A DNA stretch of 35,840 nucleotides. It comes from Chromera velia. Lineage: Eukaryota > Sar > Chromeraceae. Made by a program: the position numbers and the translations under genes. Position 1 is the first letter of the stretch. Each line of letters starts with the position of its first letter. The notes beneath the pieces are model-generated. The model was not told the DNA's origin, searched no databases, and worked only from the letters and a program-made list of their open reading frames with translations. Positions 11,114-20,000 of this stretch are shown piece after piece. The stretch spans positions 22,501 to 58,340 of the forward strand of contig JAHBMJ010000060.1 of assembly GCA_018398765.1 (NCBI GenBank), given 5' to 3'.

Positions 11114-11574
11114 ATTTACATAAAAATGCGTGAGTGCGTCTGTGGGACTGTGCGCCAAAGGGGCATGAAAAAGCGAGCCGACACACGGACACAAGCAGAT
11201 TAGAACAGGAGATGCGAGAGAGACGGGCAAGGGCTCAGAGTGAAGACAAAAGGCACGTGCCCCAAGAGAGATGACACAAAAGAGACAGTCAATCTTTTTT
11301 ATTCTTCCCTCTCTTCTGATTCTTGTGCATACAACAGACAGACAGGTAGATAGGCAGGCAGGGAGGCAGGCAGGGAGAAGCAACAAACAGTGTGTTCTGA
11401 AGCGGTAGAAAGAAGGACAGCCACTCCCTCGATCCATGAAACTGAAAAGAAAAGAAGAAAGAAAAAAAGAAAGAAAGACTGACTGACCGGCTGGCTGGCT
11501 GGCTGACTGACTGACTGACTGAGTGAGTGAGTGACTGACTGACTGACTGACTGACTGGCTGGCTGGCTGGCTGG

Positions 11575-11607
<33 letters not shown>

Positions 11608-11753
11608 TGAATCAATGAATGAACAAACGAGCGAAAGAACGAACGAACGAAAGAAAGAACGAACGAACGAACGAACGAATGAATGAATGAATGAATGAAT
11701 GGCAGAATGAAAGAAGGGGAAGGAGAAAACACAAAGCAACCAAGCAAGCAAGC

Positions 11754-11788
<35 letters not shown>

Positions 11789-13387
11789 GAAGGAAGGACG
11801 GACGGACGGACGGACGGACGGAAGGAAGGAAGGAAAGAAGGAAGGAAGGGAAGGAACGAAGGGAAGAACAGAGACCCATCCATCCCCACCTTCAGGATAA
11901 TGTGGCACGTCGAGCACGCACATTGCCCTCCACAAGCTCCTGCATTTGCATTCGTGTGTGGGGACACAAAAGTCCAAGAAGAAAGAGACGGAACTAGGAG
12001 GTGGGGTGCATGTATAAATAACTCAATGAATGAATGAACGGATAGATGCATGGAACGGATAGATGCATGGATGGATTGATGGATAGGAAGGAAGATAGAC
12101 ATAAATAGATGGATACATGCATCGATAGACATGCAGACAGATCCAGAGAGAGACCGCGCAGAGAGAGAATCGGACAGACAGACAGACCTTCAATCGGAAC
12201 GTCATTCTCGAAGGCGACGTCGAGCATGCTCTGCCCCGGCTGCAGGAAAAATGAATAAAGGAAGATGACCACCCCTCAATCCATCCATCCATGCATCCTT
12301 GGATGCTCGAACGAATCCAATCCACCTTCAGGCATGTCCGGAAGAGATTGCATGATGGGAAGGTAGAGCGAGAGAGAGAGAAAGAGAGAAAGAGGAACCT
12401 AGTTTCTTTCTTCCTTCCTCCCCCCCTTTCCTCCTTCTTTCCTTTCTTCCTTTCTTCCTTTCTTCCTTTCTTCCTTTCTTCCTTTCTTCCTTTCTTCCTT
12501 TCTTCCTTCCTTCCTTCCTTCCTTCTTTCCTTCCTTCCTTGCTTCCTTCCTTCCTTGCTTCCTTCCTTCCTTCTTTCCTTCCTTCCTTCCTTCCTTCCTC
12601 CCTCTCTCCACTGATCGAGAGCGCATTCCTATCTGGAACAAGTACTGCCTAACTCTTCCTGCATGCCTCTACGTCTCTCTCTGTTCATGAGTACAAAATC
12701 CTTGTTGCTTCCCCAAGGTCTCGCCCCCGCGCGTCGCCTTTCACTTGTTTCTTCGACAATCTCCTTACTGGTTATCCAAGCACACGCGAACTTATTCCTC
12801 TCGATCTATCTGTGCCTCTCTGTCTGCTTGGCTTTATACAGAATCTTGTATTAAAACCAACTTACTCCTCTCGATCTATCTGTGCCTCTCTGTCTGCTTG
12901 CCTTTATACAGAATCATGTCTGAAAACGAACTTATTCCTCTCGATCTGTCTGTGCCTCTCTGTCTGCTTGCCCTTATACAGAATCATGTCTGAAAACGAA
13001 CTTATTCCTCTCGATCTATCTGTGCCTCTCTGTCTGCTTGCCTTTATCCAGAATTATGTCTGAAAACGAACTTATTCCTCTCGATCTGTCTGTGCCTTTC
13101 TATCTGCTTGCCTGCAATGCATCAATCCGCATGCGTTCTTCGCATGGCTGTGGAATGCTAGGACCATTCCAACTTACCCTATATGAACAGCTCCACGATT
13201 TCTCTCCACTATGAGAGACGAACGTAACAAAGGTCTCCCCGGGCGCACTCGAAAAAGTACGGGAGAACTGCACAGCGCCTGCAGCTACAGGTTGCCTTAG
13301 TGATAGTTTGGGTCGGTGTGTAGGCACAGAAGGCAGGCTCTTCTGAAGCCCGGTCAGAAACCTCCGATTGATGGTTTGTTTGAGCAT
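9079..13387 (-). CDS. Mitochondrial-type [2Fe-2S] ferredoxin (adrenodoxin family), six exons
   Basis: Exons (minus): 13178-13387, 12188-12239, 11890-11939, 10818-10897, 10092-10135, 9079-9125. They total 483 nt (160 residues and TGA) with consistent phases. Residues 1-48 are Arg/Ser-rich with no acidic residue, a mitochondrial-type presequence ending near QFSRTFSS. The domain follows: GQSMLDVAFENDVPIEGACG, then CACSTCHI, DMLDLAVGVTDTSRLGCQ and LTVELP. The cluster ligands would be C90, C96, C99 and C136, the exact C-x5-C-x2-C-x36-C spacing of adrenodoxins. Such ferredoxins pass electrons from ferredoxin reductase to Fe-S cluster assembly in the mitochondrial matrix. The ATG at 13387 is the first in the exon. 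Two oddities: an extra Cys (C94) inside the cluster loop, and a C-terminus ending QLS without the common TRNFYVDG-like tail. All acceptors are GCAG. Introns hold almost only simple repeats. Exon positions come from reading the sequence; transcripts would settle them. Confidence 0.93.
9189..9246 (+). repeat. Compound (TA)n-(GA)n microsatellite in ferredoxin intron 5
   Basis: An alternating TA run to about 9218 passes directly into a GA run ending near 9246. It lies about 60 bp from the acceptor of the last ferredoxin exon. Confidence 0.92.
9341..9475 (+). repeat. Purine-rich GGAA/GAAA tract in intron 5
   Basis: Degenerate 4- and 5-bp purine repeats, all on one strand. On the transcribed (minus) strand this is a long pyrimidine tract inside the ferredoxin intron. 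Confidence 0.85.
10115..10261 (-). repeat. Duplicated 3' splice site and exon-5 start of ferredoxin
   Basis: The segment 10115-10151 contains the real exon-5 acceptor and the first 21 exon bases (encoding SRLGCQ). It is repeated at 10225-10261, 110 bp upstream on the gene strand. The first 27 bp are identical and the rest differs by few changes. The second copy has an intact GCAG acceptor (exon would start at 10245), but then runs into sequence without the ferredoxin continuation. Because 110 is not a multiple of three, using it and reading through would shift the frame. The copy at 10135 gives the conserved continuation and the fourth cluster Cys. Confidence 0.88.
10506..10663 (+). repeat. 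Compound microsatellites in ferredoxin intron 4
   Basis: A TTTC/GTTC tract at 10506-10565, a TC run at 10598-10632 and a GT run at 10633-10663. No coding signal. Confidence 0.9.
10731..10817 (-). repeat. GTGA tetranucleotide array starting at the exon-4 donor
   Basis: The ferredoxin exon-4 splice donor (GTGAGT, first intron base 10817) is the first unit of an interrupted array of GTGA/GTGAAT units running to about 10731. The array begins at the exon/intron boundary itself. Confidence 0.88.
11081..11112 (+). repeat. (GT)n microsatellite in ferredoxin intron 3
   Basis: Sixteen or so perfect GT units between exons 3 and 4 of the ferredoxin gene. Confidence 0.92.
11458..11870 (+). repeat. Run of tetranucleotide arrays in ferredoxin intron 3
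   Basis: Successive blocks change unit by single steps: GAAA, GACT/GGCT, GAGT, GACT, GAAC, GAAT, CAAG/GAAA, GGAC, GGAA. All have period four. It occupies most of the intron between the CACSTC exon and the next. Open frames rich in Ser, Phe, Arg or Lys across it are artefacts. Confidence 0.9.
12014..12187 (+). repeat. GATG/GATA and CAGA repeats, donor-abutting
   Basis: Degenerate GATG/GATA/GAAT units at 12014-12140. At 12172-12187 there is a CAGA block which on the gene strand is a GTCT array beginning exactly at the exon-2 splice donor (first intron base 12187). Confidence 0.85.
12406..12603 (+). repeat. TTTCTTCC/TTCC array in ferredoxin intron 1
   Basis: Nearly 200 bp of regular period-4 and period-8 pyrimidine repeats with occasional G interruptions, between exons 1 and 2. 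Confidence 0.92.
12787..13113 (+). repeat. 70-bp minisatellite in ferredoxin intron 1
   Basis: The block CTTATTCCTC recurs at 12791, 12861 (one change), 12931, 13001 and 13071, an exact 70-bp period over about 4.7 copies. Each unit contains CTGTCTGCTTG and a TTATACAGAAT-type segment. Copies differ by a few substitutions, the first by most. Since 70 is not a multiple of three, the translated copies rotate through frames and coding is not supported. It ends 65 bp before exon 1. Confidence 0.93.
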
Positions 13388-14157
13388 TTCTGCCCTTTCT
13401 TGAGGAGACGGGATAAGCAAAAAGTCGGAAAAGAAGGGGCACTCGAGGCTTAGCACGACAGTTTTGTGCTTTGCACAAAAAGGAGCAAGACACTTGTAGA
13501 CTCGTGGACGAGAATTGAACGTTACCTCTGATGACCTCTGGCAGGCCTGAGCTGACAGTCACAGGCAGAAGTGATCGAGGAAGCTCGACTTCGCGCAATG
13601 ATCTGACATGCAGAGAGTTCGCCTGCATGCGTAGACGGCATGTAGACGATTGATGACGATTGCATGCTGCTCGGAGCGGGTGCGATGCCGGTGCATGCGC
13701 GTGCATGCATGCGTCAGCTTTGGCTCGGACATGCATGGCTCGGACTGCATGGCACCAATGATGCATCGATCTTACGATCGATCAATGTCAGATCTTGTCA
13801 GAGTTCAATTCAGTCATGTCAAATTGGGTCAATTATATAAGCAAAAGTCAGCGACTGTTACAGCGTCAGATTCATCTCGGTCCAACAGAAACGACTCCGC
13901 GTCTGTGTGATTCGAAAGCTTGCAAAGGCCTCTTTGAAACTTAGGCGTTGCAGCCTGACTCGACGATAAAACGATATAGAGAAGCCTGCATACTGATCTT
14001 TAGAACAAGTGTGCGTGCACCTTGGACACCCTAGAAGGGACGTAGCCTGGCTCGAAAGCTTCGCCACGTGCCTGGTGTGTAGAGATGCTGGTGGAGCTTT
14101 CCGAGAACTTTCAGTCTCCAGGCAGGGGCCCTCTGCTTGACATGAGACAAACAACAG
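13388..14157. promoter_or_regulatory. Divergent promoter region with GCATGC cluster
   Basis: This 770-bp interval separates the start of the ferredoxin gene (minus) from the membrane-protein gene (plus). GCATGC occurs at about 13624, 13662, 13693, 13703 and 13707, several as TGCATGC. It is followed by a GATCG-type palindrome near 13765-13781. TGCATGC is an established target of certain ApiAP2 transcription factors in apicomplexans; use here as a shared promoter element is inference. No TATA-box placement or transcription start can be assigned. Confidence 0.5.
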
Positions 14158-16032
14158 ATGCATGAAGATACGAAGAGCGAAGAAAATCAACAGCTTTTGC
14201 AGAGAGACCCTGCGAGGCGCTTCACAGCGCCTGAGGCGCAGCACGGCATGGCGTTTGCAGAGGGAGAAGCCAAAGAGAAGGACACGAGGATGAGTGCGTT
14301 CCTGAGTGCGGACACGTACAGTTTGATGATGATCGCCTTCCTTCCCTGGGGTTTCTGGGCAAAGAAAGGAACCAGTAGGGTCAGGGTAGCTGCACCCACT
14401 GCGTTTGGTCTGTGCCTTCTGTCCGTCTGTCTTCAGTTTTTCTGTCTGGTGTGTCTGGCACCTTCCATGTTTATTTTGGATGAAAAACTGGAGCCGGAGA
14501 ATGAATCAAAAGATCTCAGTCTGGTCGACAACATGAAATCCCAACTGTTGCTCCAAGTCGACATCTTGTCTAAAGAGACAGCATTGTTCTCTTTTGTGAA
14601 GGTGGTCGGTATGATTCTTTTGCTTCTCAGCTGTTTCAATGAGATTGGGGACAAAGCAAGGGGTCTTGTGCTTTTTTGGCAAATTCCCCCAAGGGGTTTT
14701 CTTTGGTTCTTTCCCTGGCTGGTGGGCCTTGCGGGTTTCTTTTTCGTCCAAGTGCTTGTGATCGTCGTTTGTCTTCCCCTCGTTGTCCAGGCAGAAGCCG
14801 CACAGGACGTGATGCTGAACTGTGTCGCTGCTGTGTTCGTCATGGAAGTAGACAACCTTGTGACGAGATTTTTCTTTTCCTCCAATGGATTTGAGTGGAC
14901 AGACGAATGGGAGGTGGGAAGAGAATTGACTGACAAAGAGGTTGACGAAGTTAGAAAGAAAATGAATAGAACGGGAAGGGGGGATGTTTTAGACAGTCGG
15001 TCGTTTGCGTATGGAGCTGAGAGAGCAAAAAACTTCACTCTCCTTGCTACCATGCTGCGTACTGTGGTCACAGCAGTTGTCGGGACGATTGCTTTTTTTC
15101 CTTTCGCCCTCGCATTGTGTCCCGAAAAGAAGTTGACGCAGGAAGGAATCGAGACCACACTTCTGCTCACTGCAGTGTTTGCACTCCCTTTCCTTGGTCA
15201 AGTGATTTTGCTCCTGGCCAACACTGTCGATTGGCAAGAAATATTCGCTGACAATCAGAAGTACCATTATGGTTTTTGGGCGTTTATCAATTTTTACATG
15301 ATCGTGTGGGGGCTCTCGTGCTTCCTTGCACTCGCCTTGATCATCACGCATCTTCGAGACCCCTCGTCATCCTTCACCCTCATATCCTTCCACGGTGCCT
15401 TCTACAGCATCGTAATCCCCCTCATGACCCCCTTGAAGATGGTTGTGATTCCCTCGATCGTCTCCCTCCTGAAGGACGTCACAAGGATGAAATTCTACGG
15501 GAAATTCGCGTGGTTCTTCTCCCTCTCTGGGATTAGAACAGACACCGTGACTGCACAGGAGATGGAGAGGGGGAATCTGCAGATAAATAAAGACGTGGAT
15601 GTCGTCAAACTCTGGTTGTTTGGAACCCTGACAGGGGAAGAGAGACTGAGAGAGATTCAGATTTTCTCCCTCTCCCCCAAAGCAGCAATAGATGCCTTCC
15701 AGATGCTCCCAAAAGATCTTGACAATCTGCTTATCGGGACTTGCGATTTCACCCCGCCTGTCTGGGCAGCGCTTGCTGAGGTCCTCCCTGGCCTCCGGTC
15801 CTTGACTCAGCTCTGGCTTGAGGCTTGTGATATCGAAAATGAGAGTGCGCTTGTCCTCTTTGCCTCCTTGCCCCGATCGCTTAGAATTCTGAAAGCCGGT
15901 TACAATAAATTTGAGCAGAGCGCTTGGGAGGTCGTGGAAGAGAAAGTGAAGAAAGGGGAGCTGCCCGCTCTTTCTGAAGTCTCGACTGATGCGCCACAGT
16001 CTCTTCAGGATGCGATCGGTCAGAACGTGTAG
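14158..16032 (+). CDS. Multi-pass membrane protein with LRR-like C-terminus (unknown function)
   Basis: An uninterrupted 624-residue frame ending in TAG, with an in-frame TGA at 14143 just before the ATG. A second in-frame ATG lies at 14248. Hydrophobic segments lie near residues 83-107, 145-160, 180-213, 304-325, 338-362, 372-400 and 406-440, so about eight membrane passes are likely. After the third block is a motif, QDVMLNCVAAVFVMEVD, placed just before a Phe-rich stretch; similar D-x-x-LN-x-x-A-x-x-F-x-x-x-x-D motifs occur in uncharacterised alveolate membrane proteins as far as I recall. From residue 500 on, LRSLTQLWLEACDIENESAL and RSLRILKAGYNKF look like two or three degenerate leucine-rich repeats, probably soluble. 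No channel, transporter or kinase signature is visible. No intron is needed. It shares a divergent promoter region with the ferredoxin gene. Confidence 0.8.
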   Translation: MHEDTKSEENQQLLQRDPARRFTAPEAQHGMAFAEGEAKEKDTRMSAFLSADTYSLMMIAFLPWGFWAKKGTSRVRVAAPTAFGLCLLSVCLQFFCLVCLAPSMFILDEKLEPENESKDLSLVDNMKSQLLLQVDILSKETALFSFVKVVGMILLLLSCFNEIGDKARGLVLFWQIPPRGFLWFFPWLVGLAGFFFVQVLVIVVCLPLVVQAEAAQDVMLNCVAAVFVMEVDNLVTRFFFSSNGFEWTDEWEVGRELTDKEVDEVRKKMNRTGRGDVLDSRSFAYGAERAKNFTLLATMLRTVVTAVVGTIAFFPFALALCPEKKLTQEGIETTLLLTAVFALPFLGQVILLLANTVDWQEIFADNQKYHYGFWAFINFYMIVWGLSCFLALALIITHLRDPSSSFTLISFHGAFYSIVIPLMTPLKMVVIPSIVSLLKDVTRMKFYGKFAWFFSLSGIRTDTVTAQEMERGNLQINKDVDVVKLWLFGTLTGEERLREIQIFSLSPKAAIDAFQMLPKDLDNLLIGTCDFTPPVWAALAEVLPGLRSLTQLWLEACDIENESALVLFASLPRSLRILKAGYNKFEQSAWEVVEEKVKKGELPALSEVSTDAPQSLQDAIGQNV

Positions 16033-16494
16033 AAAAAGGAAATTTGTAGACTTACAGACTTAAGTTACAGTCTAGGCTGGAGTCTGATTGATTGATTGAA
16101 TTCAGGCCGAAACTTGCCGAAAAGGTATTCTTCCCTCACCCAGAGTCACCCCTTTCCATTCTTCGTCGTATTAAATGAATGAAAGGTGCATGTCAAATTC
16201 ACAGTGTGCTGTTCGTCCGCTTGTCTTACGATAGCTAAGTCCAAACACCGGTCCAAATGATACAAACCGCCTTAACATCACGAACAGCTTCAAATGCCGA
16301 TCTCAATCCTTCTCAATCCAGGTGGATGACTGTGAAAGAAACTAAGTCTTGCATGCTATCCGACTTGGTTAGGCTGGCTCCGACCTAGGCTCCGACTCTG
16401 GCATGCAGAGCTAAAGAGGTGGGTCACCGCGGCTTTTAGCATAGCTGTGCAATCACTAGTGCAATCATTGAATATTAATGGACCTTTCATGCTG
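16033..16494 (+). other. 3' flank of membrane-protein gene, gene-free
   Basis: No frame or RNA gene is seen. A short ATTG run occurs near 16088. A polyadenylation point cannot be assigned. Confidence 0.45.
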
Positions 16495-16759
16495 ATATTG
16501 ATTGGTTGATTGATTGATTGATTAATTGATGTGTTCCTAAGATTTGTTCCACTCTAAGGCCTTTCCACTAACTCACTGGCAAATTGTGGCAATCTCTTGC
16601 CAAAAGATGTATTCAAGCTTAATCATTTTTTAAATTTATTCAATTGATCAAATCTCTCATCAAATTTATTTTCCATCCTTTTTTTTATATTTATCAACAT
16701 CATCACTAACACTAGCACTAACATCATCATCATGCATACGCCACCCCAAGGAGGAACAT

Positions 16760-16790
<31 letters not shown>

Positions 16791-16792
16791 TC
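16495..16792. mobile_element. Foldback/MITE-like element with ATTG-array inverted ends
   Basis: The left end (16495-16538) reads GATATTGATTG, then an ATTG array, then TGTTCCT. The right end (16751-16792) is its reverse complement: AGGAACAT, then a CAAT array, then CAATATC. The two arms can pair over about 40 bp around a 210-bp AT-rich centre with no reading frame. This is the shape of a non-autonomous foldback or MITE element. I could not see a clear target-site duplication. A related end occurs at 32026-32095. Confidence 0.7.
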
Positions 16793-17021
16793 CTATCTGA
16801 TCCTATTCTAACGGCAGAAGCAATGGTATATTTATTATTTTTTAAACATTGATTAGTCTACTATAGTTTGTTGATTGACGGAATGCATCAAATAGTTGAC
16901 ACCGCAGTTTCACCGTTTGCGGCACGAATTGCGGCAGTCTCTTATCAGTCTCTTCCAAGTTGAAGGAATCATTACGGACAGTGCAAGCTTTCTGTGAGAG
17001 CACGTATGAAAGAAACACTAT

Positions 17022-20000
17022 TCATCGTTGAGGCTTCGAATCTTGGCTGGCTGCGGTAGCTGTTGCATCTGCCCCTCCCCCTGCTTGTACAGCACTCTCC
17101 TCTCCCTCACCCTCTCCCCCCGGGCCCATTTCAGCTGCAACGGGTGCCGAGGCGGCAGGCACGGGGGGACTCAAGGGTGCCTCGTCGTGCCCAGCAGCAG
17201 ACCCGGCAACTGACTCGGGTGCAGATGCGGGGGGGGACTGGTGCGACGGGGAGACGGCAGAAGACGCCCCCTGCTGCCCGTCTCCATGCTCACCCCCCGC
17301 CTGGCCGTCTCCTTCTGGCCTGGGGTGTTTCCTTGGTCGTCCCTTCGGCCTTCCCGTGCCGACAGACTTGGGGGCTTGCTGGTTGGAGGAACTCTGGACC
17401 CGCGAGACGACTGAACCCGCAGCGGGGGGCACGAGGGACTGCATTGGGTGCTTTGGGGGGGAACCAGACTTCGCTAGGGGTTTCGGGCGTGTGCGTGTGG
17501 GGGAAGTGAGGGAAGCAGCGGCAGCAGCAGCAGAAGAGGAAGAGGATGCAGCAACGTCTCCCGTATCGGGACCTGCTCCACTTTCCTCTGTGACTGTACG
17601 TGCAAGAGCAGTGCCCCGCGCGAGTGTGGAGGGGACGATAGAACGAGGCTCCCATCCAGCAGCGCTATCCTCAGGTTCGTGATAGCGGGGGTTCAACTTG
17701 ATCTGACGGTGGGAGCGGGTGTAAACTCCTGAAGGACCTGGAGAGGGCGGTTGTTTCATTTCTCTTTCTCTTTCTTTCCTTTTCTGTTCTCTTCTTTCTT
17801 CTGTCATGACGGATCCTCGAGGTCTTCCTGGACCCCTTTTTTGAACAGTCTCACCATCCCCCTCATCATCTCCATCCTCATCATCATCGTCACTCGAAGG
17901 CTCAAGATCGGACTCTGCTTTCTTTTCTTTCTCCTCTGTTTTCACCTTCTTGTCAGACGACTGCTTCGTTTTCTCTTTCTCCGGCTTGTCTGCAGACTCC
18001 TCGCGCCCCCTTTTCTTGTCCTTTCCCGTTGAACCGGCTCCCGACGCAGTTCTTTGAACTGTTAGTCCTCCTTTCTTTTCTTTGGGACCCGACTTTTCTC
18101 TAGTCTTTTCCCCCGATCGCCCTAGTGCCTGTCCCTTCTCTCTACTGCCTGCAGAGGAGGAAATCGCCCCCTTCTTCACGCCACCACCTCCACTCACTCC
18201 TCCCGCCAAACCCCGGCTTCCCTGCTTGACCACCCCCCCCCTACTGGGAGCAGCACTAGACCCCCCTTGTTTCTTCGTCCCCCCCCCCCTGTCTCTGTCC
18301 CTATTCCCTCCCCCCACCGCCTCCTTCTTTCCCTTTCCCTTCAATCCCCCTTGTCCCTTTTCCTGGCTATCCGAGTCTTCTTGCTCGTACTGCGCATAGT
18401 CAGCAAGACCAGAAGAAGACGCCTCACGGGAATATGCCCCGGAACCCCGCTGATTCAGAGACGTGGACGACAAACGTCGAGGACCGACGCCCCCTACAGC
18501 CCGAGACACATGCACTCCCCCTCCCCCCCCACCGGCAAACCCCCCTGCTGCTGCTGCAGCTGCTGCTGAAGCCGCCCTATTGGCAGCTCCCATTGTCTGT
18601 ATGATTCTCTTCTGACGGGAGTGGTCTCGGAGGGATTGTTGCAGGAGGGCAATCCGGTGTCTCACTGCCTCCTTCCATGCGGGAAGGAGCCCCAGGTTCT
18701 GGATGGAAAAGGACTTCGCTTCGTTCTTCGTGCGCAGGGCGCTCACGCAGAAACTGTACGTCGACCAGTCGCAGCGGATACCCTGAAACTGCAGAGAGGA
18801 GAGAGAGGTGAGTCGGAGGCAGAGAAGAAGAGAAGAGAACAGAAAAGAGGTTAGATGCAATGAAAACAGGCAGCAAACGGAGATGTTCACAGACAGACAA
18901 GCACACACACGCACACAGAGGGATGACCATGTGAAGAAAAACGTGCACTTATTCCCTCAAGGAGATGATAAGAAAGAAAAATGTTACCCGCAGGCCAGCA
19001 GACGGTCATACCGAGACCGACGAATGTGCGCACGAGCACATCGCGAGCCTGCCTAGAAGTATGCAGAAAAGAAAGGAAGGCCTGTCGGTGTACTACTCAT
19101 CGCAAAAAAACGGGAGGAAAGAGAGAGAAGGCTCACAGAACCAAAGAAACAAAACACAGAGAATAAACCAAAGAAAGAAAGAAAGAAAGAAAGAAACAAG
19201 GAAGGACACCTTCGAATAACTGTGCGATGCTATACAGACAGACAGACAGACAGGCACAGTCTCTCTCTCTCTCTCTCTCTTCCTCGCTGCTGGCTGACCG
19301 ACCGACCGACCGACCTCAGGCAGATTGAAGAGGAGCATTCTGAGAATTTCGATCGGAAGTTTCTGGTGGCTTTTGTGTGGCTCCAGGATCTGATCGAAGT
19401 ACGACAAAACCTTGATGCCGATTCGGCGGATCGCCTTCCTCGCCATTTTCTCTACAGGGTCCTTGAATTTCAACGCCAACCACTCCCCCTCCCCCCGCCC
19501 TGTCGGAAGCTCCGAGGCAATCTCAAAATGAGGCTTGTACTGTTTGCACATCGGCAGACGCGTAGCAAGTTCTGCTGGTTCATGTTCGTCCCCTGAGTGC
19601 ACTTCCCCCCCAGTCCTCCCCGAGAGACGCGCCAACAGCGCTCGGAATGCGCGCCTCCGCGCTCTCTTGAAGCCGTGCCGACGGATACCAAAAGACGTGG
19701 GACCCCGCCACCCCTTCTTGAAATAGTGTTGGGCCAGGTCCCGCTTGAGGGTCCAAGAGAGAGTGTTGAAGTCGAACACCAGCCCCGGGATCTGCAAAAA
19801 GCCAAACAAAAGCAAAAAGAAAGAAAAACAATGGATCTGAGAGAGAGTGTTGAAGTCGAACACCAGCCCCGGGATCTGCAGGAGGGAACGTTACAAGATT
19901 GCGGGCGTGGACTTAGACAGACAAGACAGAATCAGTGAAAAGGAAACGGCCTCTCGGAAGGTAGGAATGTGTTTCCACAGTGCGCCAACGACTTCGCGAG

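Noticed and set aside
12787-13113. CRISPR array
   Set aside because: The 70-bp units are directly adjacent with no unique spacers, and the setting is a spliced eukaryotic gene. It is a minisatellite.
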